64,000 nt of DNA from Protea cynaroides (taxonomy: Eukaryota > Streptophyta > Magnoliopsida > Proteales > Proteaceae): NCBI GenBank assembly GCA_028583415.1, contig CM053269.1, positions 57,277,007-57,341,006 on the forward strand, written 5' to 3'. The notes below the pieces were generated by a model. That model searched no databases. It was not told the origin of the DNA and worked only from the letters and a program-made list of their open reading frames with translations. Position 1 is the first letter of the stretch; each line of letters starts with the position of its first letter. Shown in pieces: positions 20,851-32,417 of this stretch. A program made the translations under genes and the position numbers.

Positions 20851-22533
20851 AAACTAATTTGTAAGGCTTATGAAATTTCTGTTCTCTGAAAAAAAAAAAA
20901 AAAAAGGTGTCTTTGGGTCAGTCTCATCAATTCCAATCCTCATGAAAAAGCCATTGGAGGATATCACAGACGTAGAGCTGGAAAACCAGTTTTGGTAGCT
21001 AACCGATTCCCTCGTTGGCCTCTTCTCTTCCTTTAGATGGATGCCTGCTGGTTAGGATTGATACAGAAATTCTACTGCTTTTATTGGAATTTCAGCAGTT
21101 AAAGAGCAGATTGTTACTAGTGTTTTTTTTTTTTTTTTTAGATTTGTTCTTTTCTGTTTTGTGTGATCAGTTGGTGAATTGAACTTTCGTACATGATTTA
21201 CAGAATGAATTAATCTGTAGTAGCAGACATAATTGACTAACGGAGTTGAGGAAATCCTTCTCATCCGTTATTGGGCAAATGGGCACTCTCTAATCTGGTC
21301 CATGCTGGACATGAGATTCTTCTTTTTCCCTAATTTTATTTAATGTGATAACTGATTGATGAAGTGGAATTAGGTATCAAATACAAATCCAAATGGTCTT
21401 TCAGCTGCATTTGGTATGTGTTCTAGGTCAATAACACATTCTAAGATGACAAAAAACAGTATTTGGTCTGCATTCTTGTTTTTGGATCATGGAATGCTAG
21501 AGAACTTGGTTTATGTTGTGACGCACTCTTCAGCCTATTCTGTATTCTAAGCTCAGAATGAAATTGTGTTGCTCTGTAGTCCATTCTCATTCTATGTTAG
21601 GAATACATTTTAAGAATACATTCGAGTGACGTTTTCCCTAATTCCTTTCTAATATTTGATGAACCGTTTTTTGGAATCATGTTAATGGAATGGAGTAACA
21701 AAATCTATGAATTAAAAGGAGGAAAAAAAAAGAAAATTTTTAACATTGGCCAAGAATACCATATAGATTTTGTTGGAAATTACCTATTCCCATCCGGTTG
21801 TCTGTACAACAGTCGAAAAATCAAGCTGAAAATGAGAGAAGCAAAAAAAAGAACCGATAGAGCGGACAGCTGTATCGGTACCATTGAATGGTTCCTCAAT
21901 AAAGATGATGGGTCAACCAGCTATTGTGAACCCAAAGAATTAGAATTTTGGCTTGGTCTAATGATTTTTTTTTCTTGGATAGATATGTCCCAAGAGAGTT
22001 TATTTATTTATTTTTATTTTTATTGTTATGCTTGGTGGTCGTAATGCAAGCTTATCGTTGATGGATTTTGTTTTATGAAAACATTATAAGATTATTTTAA
22101 AATCCCAATTCTTTTCATTTCATAAGTTTTAGAGTGAAAACAAAATCTTTTTGTGTGGTATTTATCCATTAATTATAGTTTTCTACTCCTAACCCCTCTA
22201 AAACGAAAGTTTGAAACTACCATCAAATTCATATTCTTCGAACTAAAATACTTCTAGAAGTAATCTGCACATCATGGTTGTATCAACATAACATCTTGAA
22301 CCTTAAACATTATCCATCAAATCTTTTATTTTACCAAATTATTCAAAATCAATATGCATATTCTTGAAATATCTTGAATATTACATGTTTTATTACAACT
22401 TTTACTTTGTGTACATTGTTTATTTTTTTTACCTCTGACCATCTTATTAAAAGAAAAAAAAAAAACCTGTTTGAAGGTGGTGTTATTCGTATGAACTATG
22501 AGCATTGGTGTAATGAACAACCATAACAAATGG
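20851..22533. other. Intergenic: 3' end of SRP receptor beta and AT-rich spacer
   Basis: The 3' untranslated part of the SRP receptor beta gene probably ends within the first few hundred bases. The A-run near 20889 and T-run near 21123 are low-complexity. A 121-codon frame at 21679-22044 is Lys-rich at the start and aromatic at the end, with no recognisable domain; I do not call it a gene. Confidence 0.5.
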
Positions 22534-22763
22534 GGGATTTCCATCCTCTCCTCCCAGGGTTTGGAAGGAGGGTAACTCCCTCAAGCTGATGCCCAACTTG
22601 TGGGTGTCGGCTGGATTTGAACCCTCTATTGGAGCCGATAAAGTGAGCCGACAACGGTGTTGGTTTATGCATCGACTTGGCTGAGAGGTTCAGATGCAGC
22701 TGACACCCACAAGTCAGGCATCGGCTGGAGGGAGTCACCCTCCTCCCGAACCCTTGGGAATAC
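22534..22763. mobile_element. Palindromic MITE with exact 9-bp duplication
   Basis: 230 bp. Left part reads CATCCTCTCCTCCCAGGG; the right part, read in reverse, gives CCCAAGGGTTCGGGAGG, and the arms continue with GTGACTCCCTC/AGCCGATGCC-type matches. AACAAATGG is repeated exactly at 22525-22533 and 22764-22772. Same CCTCTCCTCC family as at 361 but with a different core. Confidence 0.78.
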
Positions 22764-23052
22764 AACAAATGGTTGTGATTCATATGATTTATAGTTCTTT
22801 TGGACATTTCACTGCGATCGTTAGGGTAAAAATGTCAAAAAACATTTCTTAAGTGAGGAGGATCTTATCATAGAATCTTGAAGGAACAATTTCATAAATC
22901 AAAATCCGTTTTTAGAATCTGACACAAAATTTTCCGTTTTGAGGGTTCGTGAGTTTCGGATGCATGTCGGGTCGGGATTTCCTTTGGGGTTGGGGGTGTG
23001 GTTTAGAGGAAAGTGGGCCCATGTGAAATTTTTACCCTTATTGATATGCGAC

Positions 23053-23060
23053 TATTTAAA
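23053..23060 (+). promoter_or_regulatory. Candidate core promoter of eIF2-beta
   Basis: TATTTAAA about 30 bases upstream of a plausible start. The leader exon runs to about 23134 (CAG followed by GTTTAA); a leader intron ends at the CAG just before the ATG (acceptor near 23763). Leader introns next to the start codon are common in plant translation-factor genes. Confidence 0.45.
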
Positions 23061-23765
23061 GGCTTGGCGTCCCGCCATCGATTAGCGGCAATCCAAGAGA
23101 AACAGTGTGAGAGATCTCATCTTCCTACCTTCAGGTTTAACAAATTCCTGTCGATCTCATATGATTTTCAGTGGATATTAGCTATTCTTTTTCTTGGGTT
23201 CTTTAACTAGGGTTCTGCACCTGTGAAGAAAATATGGCTGCCGTCTGAAATCTTTTGTTTTATATAATATTTTTTTTAATTTCTATATACTAAACATTCT
23301 AGATTCAGCTGTATAGTAGTGATTAGAGCAATTTACTATTGAGTTTACCTTCATTTCCAATTTATATTTTCTTCTCCCTTGGGATACTTTCTATATGTTT
23401 GATTCGGGAGCATTGCTCATTTCTTTTATTGTATGTTTCTCTTCTGCAGTTTGTACTTTTTATCTTGTATTTTATATGGTTTACAGGGAATACTTTAGGG
23501 TTTGCTATTTGTGTGGAAGAGCGTTATTTGTTTCTGTTCCTATGATGGCGATATATTGGGATTTTATCTTTTCCCTTTCGATGATGGGTTCTGTTCTCTT
23601 TTAGTCAGTCATTCAGTGTTTAGCAATTCGTAGTCTGATTATTGTGGTTTTGTTTTTAATGTAATGGCCATTAGTTTCTGGCTTTTTTTTTTTTTTTTGG
23701 GTAAGTAGATAATTTCCATTAGTTTCTGACTTGCATGTTGCCGTTTCTGCGAATTTGGAGCAGCC

Positions 23766-24445
23766 ATGACGGATGAAACTCCTGTTGACGTGAAGGACGA
23801 TGTGGCAGAAGTAAGATCTGCTGTGCCATTCCTTAATCCATTTTTATACTATGCAGTGTGCCTTAACGTATTATTGAGGTTTGTTTTTACTAATTTCTAT
23901 GACATCCTTATCTGTTTGTGATGATACGAAATGTAGTGGGGATCAGAATACTGTATTTTCTACTGTGTGGGTAGTTGAGCCTGGGCATGTTGTTGGTGCA
24001 GCATAAAGTTTTATCTGTTTGATTAGGTTTTTTTTTTAAATGGATAATGTAAAATTTCATGAAAGAGAAGGAAATTTATAAACGTAACGTTGATAAATAC
24101 AATGTCTGGCATCAGAATGAACGAGAGTAGCAAAATAATGGATAATCGTGTTGGGTGATTGTGACCACTTACGATTGTGTCAGGTGAGCAACAGCAAGTG
24201 TAAAATCATCAGGGTAAATACAGATTTCCAGCCATGCTGAAATACTACAGAAACGAATTCAGCAACTATATGTGAATGGCACTCCTCAAGTACAAAACAA
24301 TCCAAGGGCAGTGGGCTTTGCCCTCGAGGACATCCACTGTTACCTTAGAATCCAACCAAACTGAAATATTTTATTGCCCCTTTTCCTTACAAAGCAACAA
24401 TCCTCTATGAATCACAAGAATTTCCATAGCCAAGATAGATCTGTC

Positions 24446-24481
<36 letters not shown>

Positions 24482-26603
24482 CCCTTTCCACATAGGCAAA
24501 AATGAGGCTGCCATCATGATGTCTAGCAATACCTCCATAAGATGCGCTGTCTTGATTTAGTGAACCATCACAGTGTAAGGCCATATTACCATCTGACGCC
24601 TGATCGACACATCCAGCTGATAAACTGATACCCATATGTCTGAATAAATCTAGAAACAGCAGGATTTGCAGTGGAAAACAAGCCATGTGTCTGCTTTTTT
24701 ATTTTTCTGGTCTGAATCTTGATGAGTAGTATGTGATGTGTGTTCTAATTGTGTGGTTTGTCAATACCTCTTTCACAGCTTGCCCCATTTGATCCTACGA
24801 AAAAGAAGAAGAAGAAGAAGGTCGTTATTCAAGATCCCACTGATGATGCGGTGGATAAGTTGGCCGAGAAAACAGAAAATTTGTCTGGTTGGTATATTTG
24901 AAATTGATGACCATGAGTTTACTTTTGAATGGATTCTATTGGGAATTTTTTTTTTTTTTTCACTTTTCTTTTGGAGACTCATATAAGGTTTTTCACATGC
25001 AGTGTCTGATGGACTTGAAAATACTTTTGCTGGCATGAAGAAAAAGAAGAAGAAGCTTGTAAGTCAGCATGTTTTCCACCTGAGCAATCATTTTAGCGCC
25101 TTATTCTTTTATCACTTCATTTACAGCAATGAGTAAGTAACATCTGGAGTACTGTTTCAGGTAGAAACTGATACATTGAAAGATGTAAATGAGGATGCTG
25201 GAGAAGATTTGGATGGTATATGCTTTCATTCCAAACTTGTTTTGACCTCAAAATTTTCCATTAATCAGTCGCAATATTAGGGAATTATTTAATTTATAAA
25301 TTAATGACCTTATTCATATATTTTTTTTTCTCTATTCAGAACATGTTGGTGAGGAGGAAGAAGGAGAAGGGATTGTACTTGGACAACAGTTTCCTTGGGA
25401 GGGGAGTGATCGAGATTATGAATATGAAGAGGTGTGATTTTTTTTCCGGTACCTATATAGGCAGAATTTTAGCTTGTTTTCTTCAAGGACCTTCCCTGCT
25501 TGTGGTTGTTCCTTTCTTTGAGGCCCTCCCCTGCTTGTGGTTATTCTTTTCTTTGAGGACCTTCCCTGCTTATGGTTATATTTTTCTTTGAGGACTTCCC
25601 CTGCTTATGGTTATTTTTTTTCTCAAGGACCTCTATGTCATTATTTATCTATTTTATGAACTGTTGAAGGGTTGATCTCCTACCATCTGGTTCTGATTAT
25701 GTTTATGAGATTTTATGCTTCAAAGATTTAGCAGTTATGGGCATCAGGATAAGACAAAATTGTATGTCAGCAGTTTCTTTATCTTTGCTTGCTCATTTTG
25801 AGCCATGCATGACTTGTTATAGCTCACTTTGCTAATTCTCTTTTTTACAAACATTCAGACGAAGTATTTTTATAACAAATTACTGTTAGTCCCTGCATTT
25901 TATACTCAATTTCTTCAATCTCCCATTTTGTCTTTTCACTTGCATGGGCTTGATGGGTTTTGGGGTCAGTACTTTCTATCCGTTAATAAATTTGTGGTGA
26001 TAATTTCCTGTAGTTATCTTTCTATAATTTGAAAGCATATACTTTTTAAATTTGTTCAATAATTTATATTTTTCTAATGGATGCAGCTTTTAGGTAGGGT
26101 GTTCAACATCCTGCGTGAGAATAATCCTGAGCTTGCGGGAGATAGACGTAGAACGGTGATGAGGCCACCTCAAGTACTCCGTGAAGGCACAAAAAAGACG
26201 GTCTTTGTGAACTTTATGGATCTATGCAAGACGTATGTTTGTGAACCCTAAACTCTTTTTTTGTTCTCTTTTATCATAATTTCCCTCTCTTTATGGCTGT
26301 GGATTGCTGGTATTGTTGTGGATGTTTATAATGTATTTGCTATCACTCCCATAGCGAAAGTTGCATCAGTTCATGAAAAGAACATTGAGGGAGCGAGGTG
26401 CATAGCTCTGAACATAGCACGTTTATGTCATCAAAATCCTGCTGAATTGGAAGTGTCAAATGATTGTGAGTGGTTTTATGAATTATGAAGAAAATAAAAT
26501 TTTAGAAACTTGTGGAAAATGAGATTAAGGGAGAGAGATCCCTCTGAATATTGAATGGTCATCGTCAACATTTTATTGCCTCGGTAGAAATGTTAAGACT
26601 GGT

Positions 26604-26635
<32 letters not shown>

Positions 26636-29171
26636 GGAGTAAGGAAGAGGGAACTACTCTTGTCTATAGCAAAATGATGGTGATATGTACAAGTGTATCT
26701 TGGAGTATAGAAAGAAAATAGGAAGGCGAGATAATGGGAGATAATGAAAGATAAATAATTAGATAATGATAATTGGCTCAATGGAGGGAACCAAGACCTC
26801 TGACTTTATGAGGAAGCCTGACCTTCGTGGTCTCTAAGAGAGAATCACAATGTTATTAATCTTCTAAGTCTCCTCCTCCATTGAGACTCCTCTTACATTA
26901 AATAACATTGCAAATAGTTATAACTTCTAAAAACTACTCAACCCATTACTAGAATATCTCCTTCATAATCGATAATAGCTTCCCCATAATACAAGTAATC
27001 CCTTTACAATAAATACTTAAAACAACTACTCCTACTAAGACTTTCTCACTCCACGTACAATGCTGAATAGCCATAAAATAATCATATGGAACTCCTCTAA
27101 TAGCCAAGAGCATAGTTATGCACCTAACAGTCCATCCCTCTTGAGAGCGGGCTTGTTGTCAAGGCCGAGATTGGGAAATTGGTGTTGAATGATCTCTACA
27201 TCTTCCCATATGGAAACATGAAATATTGGACAAATTCGGGAGTCTTCAAGGAGTGCTAGCTTGTATGCCACCATTGATCCAAGCTTTGATGGTGGCTGCC
27301 TATGCTTTGATACCATTTGACACGGTCATACGTATCTTGTTGGATGGGAGAGATAAACTAGGGAAGAGAGAGAAAAATAAGGTAAAAACATAGATAAATG
27401 TAAATTAAAAGAGGATAAGGGTTTTGCTGAGGAAGCCTGACCTTTGGCTTTATGGAGGAAGCCTGACCTCCATTGTCTCTTCCGAGTCACATTGCATAAG
27501 TATCAATTTTCAAGTCACATTGTTGTAAACTGGAAATTAGTGTAGTTTTTGTGAGGCGAATTGATATGAATTTATACTTGTGTTTGCTTATTGCTGTTGA
27601 TGTGGGAGAATGTATGCTCTCTTTTTTTTTAAATGAGTTTTGTTGAGAATGGGAATGTTAATTCTTATTTAATATGAGTTCCTGGTCTATTTGTGTTTAA
27701 CCTTGATCTTATGTTTGTCTTTCTTGAAAAGTTGTTTTGACAGACCTATTATTGAATCTACTGATTTGCATATGGATCTTTCGACAATTAAAGTAGAGTG
27801 TGTGTTATGGTTAGATGATTTGTATAAAATGCGGTGTTTTGCTATTCTTTATCTATCATATTTAAGAATTCCCAAAATATTGAAATTTCTTTCATTTCAG
27901 GATGCATAGGCAGCCAGAGCACGTCATGACTTTTCTGTTGGCTGAAATGGGAACTAGTGGATCTCTTGATGGGCAACAAAGATTGGTTATTAAGGGAAGA
28001 TTTGCTCCCAAGAATTTTGAAGGGATTTTAAGAAGATATGTCAGTAAGTTCCTTTACTATCACATTATAAAGATAGCTTGATAGGTGAATGCTTTGTAAC
28101 TTCACACTGTTTTCGTTAGTGGGAAGGAATATTCTAAGGCAGTTTTACTTTAATTCCTGGTTATAATATTTCTTTTCTGATTTCTCTCCTCACTGCTGCT
28201 TATCTTTTTCCAGATGAATATGTCATATGCAATGGCTGCAAAAGTCCGGACACAATTCTTTCAAAGGAGAACCGTTTATTCTTTCTCAGATGCGAGCAGG
28301 TAACCAGTTGTCTTTCTTTGTTCACATGAAATCAAACCCATGTTCAACCTAATTATCAGGAAAAAAAAAAAAAACCATGTTCAACCTGAGCATGTAGATG
28401 GTCTTGATATGTGATGTAAATCTTGTTCATAGCTTGTTATTATGTATTGGTAGGTCTTAATTGTCACGCCAAGGGCATTCTTATAACCAAGTCAAGATTA
28501 TCCATGAAATTAAGATATGATCAAGAACCTTTCTTATTGTTTTATGTTGCTGAGAAGGTCTCTGCATTTTTTTTCCTACATTGGTTGAGTATATATGCTA
28601 TGATAAGAAGATATCTGTAATCCAGCTGAAGCCTCATGCTCAGACTGATATTATGTTCTAATTTGATTTATTAGAATTTCTCTTTACTGTTTTTCTACCA
28701 TGTGTACATTTCCATAATGATGGTGTTTTTTCCAAAATCAAAGTTTGTTGTTAAACATATTGTTTAAAGATCATCAATTCCTAATGAAATGGATAGTAGC
28801 ACTTGTTCGCTTTATGACTCCAATAAATTGAAAGAGACTGCATATTTTGATGGTTTTTGCGATGGATAATTATTTCTATCAAAAAAGAATTGTAATTTTT
28901 CCTGCTGGAACTTTGGCATGGTGAATTTCTGTTTGACATTTTGCACCCCTCTCCCCCCAAAAAAAAAAAAAAAAATTGAAATTGATAGAATATTGGGTTT
29001 GCCTCCTTGCTGGGCATTAGTGCGCATTCATTTTTTATGGTTTAGTGTTGGACAGGCGTTGATTATCTTTTCTAATCGTATTCTCACTTGCAGTGCGGTT
29101 CTGGACGGTCTGTTGCTCCAATCAAGGCTGGTTTCGTTGCACGTGTTGGACGTAGGAAGGCAGGGACATGA
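23766..29171 (+). CDS. Eukaryotic translation initiation factor 2 subunit beta
   Basis: Part of the eIF2 heterotrimer that brings initiator Met-tRNA to the 40S subunit in the cytosol. Coding exons: 23766-23810, 24779-24887, 25003-25058, 25161-25215, 25340-25431, 26087-26232, 27901-28043, 28214-28299, 29094-29171; every junction is GT-AG and in phase, giving 269 residues plus TGA, the usual plant length. N-terminal half: two lysine blocks (seven and six Lys), the type that contacts eIF5 and eIF2B-epsilon, and an acidic stretch with GQQFPWEGSDRDYEYEEL. C-terminal half: the eIF2B/eIF5 fold with NPELAGDRRRTVM, FAPKNFEGILRRY, and a C4 zinc finger (CNGC then CEQC). All key residues are present. Intron 5 carries a minisatellite and intron 6 a gypsy remnant, so the gene spans 5.4 kb, but splice sites are untouched. 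Confidence 0.96.
25481..25630. repeat. ~37-bp minisatellite in eIF2-beta intron 5
   Basis: About four imperfect units of the type TTTGAGGACCTTCCCTGCTT followed by (G/A)TGGTTATTCTTTTC. The units differ by a few substitutions, and the first and last start CTCAAGGAC or TTCAAGGAC. Confidence 0.8.
26600..27520 (-). mobile_element. Ty3/gypsy deletion derivative in eIF2-beta intron 6
   Basis: On the minus strand 27116-27316 encodes the C-terminal end of a gypsy polyprotein: GSMVAYKLALLEDSRI and FHVSIW match the conserved end of the integrase region, followed by a stop. Directly before it lies TGGTATCAAAGC (27306-27317, minus strand), an initiator-Met-tRNA-type primer site, so most of the interior is deleted. 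AGGAAGCCTGACC occurs on both sides (around 26811 and 27432), suggesting degraded LTRs, though I could not align them fully or find a target duplication. A (GA)n tract is at about 26604-26631. Confidence 0.6.
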
Positions 29172-30926
29172 TCTAGGCTCCTTCCCTCCTTTGTTCCTTT
29201 TTGGTCCCATCCCCTCTTCCTGAGGACTCTAGGTTCTGGGGATACAGAATACTCTCTTAAGCCATTGAACTCAATCCTTGTGCTGAATTGGTTGTCATAC
29301 CCTTGTGATCCTTGAGCTATGTTGAGAATCAGATGCTTAATGTCTTTTTGACTAATGGGTGAGTGTTGCTTTTAGGTATTTATTTTATGGGAAAAAGATC
29401 CCCACTACTTTTCACAACTCCTCACATGATGCACTCTTTCTCATCCTGAAAGTTTCTCTTTCCCACCCCTGGTTTTGTGGGCTCCATTAAAGATATAGAT
29501 TATACCTGTTTGGCATTGTGGGGAACCTTCTCCCTTATTTTATTTTTTATATAAGTATGCTTTGTGGTATTTGGTGATTGAGAGGGAGGGGCTATGTGCG
29601 GATTGGAATGTGGATTGCTTATGAACAATGTTAAGCACTATAGCTGGGCAGATTCTTTGTGAATATTTTCTCATGCTAGGTCATCCACGATTAATTCTGA
29701 ATATAGCACTAACTCAAAAGGTCAAGTTCTGAAATCGCAGTTTGTCATGGAAATTAAAACCGGTGGTATTACAATTTAGTTACACGTTATTTCCATCCAA
29801 TGAATTCCTGGAATTTTTCATCCTAACCCGTCCGTTTGGAATGTGGTGGTTAGGGCTTCATTAGAGATTAGGCAAATTTGTATTATCTTTTTGCCCTAAG
29901 ATTTTTTATTTTTTGTTTTGATGGAAATTAAAAAAGATATTGAAATGTAAAGTCGTTTGGATGAAAAATTTTACAAAAATAAAATAAAATAAAATAATAA
30001 ACATGGCCTTAATGGGGCCATTTTATCACAAATCAAGGGATGGGTAAATGGGCATTTCGAATTCGAGTATTTAACTGTTTGAAATTCCCATGAGAGTCCT
30101 GATCATGATGACCACACCAGAGTCAAGAAAATGGGGCATTTAAACACACTATAATCTATAACCAAGAGGAGATTTGGTGGATGGGAGTCTAGATTTGACA
30201 ATTGGTAGATCAGGTGGGATCAAAATTTTATGAACAGGGAAGAAAGACCATTGCCTGTTTGCGTGCCTTTTGTACCCAAGACACAATAGGGACAAAATGT
30301 CAGTCGCACCCCGTGAAATAAACAAATCCTGCCATTTAGATTCCCCTTCTTGTGCTCTCATTGATTTCTGCGTTGGTGGCATTTATAATATGAGAAGAAG
30401 TTTTTTGTCTTCTTGTTTCCCTGTGTGTCTTTTTACATGGGTTGTGAAATGAATTATTATCCCCTCTTTGAATACTTGTGGCTACCCACATTGGCACAAG
30501 ATCCACATAGGAAACCCCAGCCTTCACAATATTTTCTCACTTATATAATTCTTGTATTAGATACTACTTTGGATCTAATTAGTATGCCAACCTTGGCAGG
30601 AATCTGAAATGAAAAGAGTTAAATAGAGTTCATTTTATTAAATATACATGTAGGAAACCAACATCGAAACCGAACCAGCTCGATAATACCTGATAGAGTC
30701 CATTAATCCAATTTTTTTTACTACTTATACATATAGTAAATCTAAACCGAACTGGTATCAGGTTGACAAGAGACCATTAAGTTAGTCCCGATAACAAACC
30801 GATACCAAACTGGCCCATTAACTACCATATACAATGCAACCTACCCAACCCGAGTCTCTTATTGGATATATTTCGAGCTACCCATAAAAAATCCAAAACA
30901 TACTAAGCCCTAACCGAGTTGGTTCA
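29172..30926. other. Intergenic: eIF2-beta 3' end, then spacer
   Basis: The 3' untranslated region of eIF2-beta is expected in the first few hundred bases. The rest is AT-rich without a recognised gene; 30620-30880 contains CCGAACC/AACCGAA-rich sequence of the kind seen in degraded hAT MITEs. Confidence 0.45.
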
Positions 30927-31110
30927 GGCCATAGTCGAGTGGCCTAGACCCAAGACCATTGGTGAAGTTCGTACTTTCCATGGTCTAGCTACTTTCTATC
31001 AACGATTTCTACGGAATCGAAGGCGATTTCTATCTGCGATTGCATGAAGCAAGGGAGATTCGAATGGACTAAAGCAGGCGACGAAGGCTTCCCTTTAGTC
31101 AAGTTGTGGC
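30927..31110 (+). pseudogene. Ty3/gypsy reverse transcriptase/RNase H fragment
   Basis: Encodes TIGEVRTFHGLATFYQRF and, after an in-frame stop, MKQGRFEWTKAGDEGF, the connection between reverse transcriptase and RNase H of gypsy polyproteins. Only about 60 residues remain, with a stop in between. Confidence 0.75.
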
Positions 31111-31241
31111 TCAGCTGCACCCAGCATCGTCCGCGAATCCCTACTTTCTTCATCTATGGAAGGCGATTCACTGCTTTCTTTAGCGCTCAACTCGTAGCGT
31201 GGAATGCCCCAATGATGGCGTCTTTGATCTCATCTGTTCCA

Positions 31242-31280
31242 ACTCCAGCTATCAAGGAGACGAAAAGCTATGTTTCGTAA
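31242..31280 (+). pseudogene. cox1: Mitochondrial cox1, extreme 3' end (NUMT)
   Basis: Encodes PAIKETKSYVS and a stop; plant mitochondrial cytochrome c oxidase subunit 1 ends PAIKETKSYVK. Only these last codons are recognisable; the sequence just upstream in the same frame does not match what I know of cox1. It marks the probable left part of the organelle-derived block. Confidence 0.6.
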
Positions 31281-31447
31281 AAGAATCCTCCTAATCGACA
31301 ACAACTCATCATAATGAGAAAATGTTCCACTTAAAAAAAACTAATAAATAACAATGCTTACAGCACAATTTTTTTTTTCAAACTCTTACAGACCCTCTGC
31401 TGAAAAATGAAAACTAAGACTGGAGTTTCGTGGAAAAAATAAGCCCT

Positions 31448-31490
31448 TTATCGGATTTGAACCAATGATTGACACCGTATTGTGATATTA
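31448..31490 (-). pseudogene. Possible organelle tRNA-Thr(GGU)-like 3' fragment
   Basis: AGCCCTTTATCGGATTTGAACC, read in reverse, is the T-arm and acceptor end of plastid-type tRNA-Thr. The other half does not match. It could be chance outside the first 25 bases. Confidence 0.35.
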
Positions 31491-31604
31491 AAAAAATAGA
31501 ATCGCCGAAAAATTTTGGGCAGATATTAAAAAGAATAAATACCCGATTAATACGTAAATGGCATTTTTTAAAAAAAAATTTCATTGAAAAGTTATACATG
31601 AATA

Positions 31605-31641
<37 letters not shown>

Positions 31642-31944
31642 GTTCGCAGGATCAATACACAACTTTTCCTTGCATCAACAAAAAAAAATATTGATAAATA
31701 TATTTACAATTGTAATACTAAAAAAAATCAAGAAGAAATTAATAAAAAAAAATACAATTCATTTTATTTCAACTATAAAAAAGTCACTTTGGTGCAAACC
31801 AGAAGGACTGGAGCTGTTGGATGTTGCTCAGTGCTGCTATCACTTAAATTAAAGAATTCTTCTCCTATATTTCTTTTCTACGAAAATGTTTTATTGAAAA
31901 CATTAGGAAACATAGGGAAAGCTACATTTAGGGTTTCAACCCTG
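31490..31944. other. AT-rich stretch inside the organelle-derived block
   Basis: No identifiable organelle gene. Contains an (AT)n tract (about 31607-31637) and A-runs. A 127-codon frame (31469-31852) is Lys/Ile-rich low-complexity sequence and is not called a gene. Confidence 0.4.
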
Positions 31945-31946
31945 CG

Positions 31947-32070
31947 ACCAACGAATTCCTAGGATTTTGGAATGGGGGTTGTAATTCTTTCTACTTCTCG
32001 AGGTATAATGAAAGATCGAGATGCTCGATTAGAAGGAATTGTTGGATCAATTTTGTGTTATATATGGTGA
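31947..32070 (+). pseudogene. rps8: Plastid-type rps8, 3' end
   Basis: Despite frame changes, pieces match the C-terminal end of plastid ribosomal protein S8: (N)QRIPRIL, then STSRGIM, DRDARLEGIV and LCYIW before a stop. Frameshifts and a missing triplet show it is not functional. It is followed at the plastid-like distance by the start of infA, so the plastid gene order is preserved. Confidence 0.7.
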
Positions 32071-32186
32071 TCCTTCTGGTACCAGAATTTTCTCCTTTAA
32101 TTCCTATTTTTTTAAAAGAGAAGAAAGACGGGTTGTCGAATACCACTCCTCCTCCATTAATTGATACTTCAAGGAGGTTACTTGGA

Positions 32187-32246
32187 ATGAAAGAACAAAA
32201 AAGTCTTCATGAAGTGAATGTTTCACTACTGATTCACTTCCAGTCA
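32187..32246 (+). pseudogene. infA: Plastid-type infA, 5' fragment
   Basis: ATGAAAGAACAAAAA starts the fragment and TTCATGAAG and CTGATTCACTTCC follow, the beginning of plastid translation initiation factor 1. Small deletions break the frame. It may have reached the nucleus by way of mitochondrial DNA that already carried plastid sequence, because it is sandwiched between mitochondrial genes. Confidence 0.6.
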
Positions 32247-32417
32247 TTTGCTGGTGGAAGATTTCTATAAACAGTAATAACTGCGTCTGGAACATCCGGA
32301 GCATCTGGAACACCTGTAGGATCACGATCATCAGTAACTGCATCACGATCACGAAGGTCGGAATCTTCAGCTCAATAATCTTCATCTCTGAAAGATAGAT
32401 GCTTATAACGTTTCTAA

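Noticed and set aside
21679..22044. 121-codon + frame
   Set aside because: Lys-run start and aromatic-rich end, no domain, no splice context and no promoter; probably chance.
31469..31852. 127-codon frame in the organelle block
   Set aside because: Lys/Ile-rich AT sequence around an (AT)n tract; no match to an organelle gene.
32104..32385. 93-codon minus-strand frame next to infA
   Set aside because: Hydrophobic low-complexity frame over repeated CATC/GGAAC words; another frame gives a DDRDPTGVPDAPDVPD-like repeat, but I cannot assign either.
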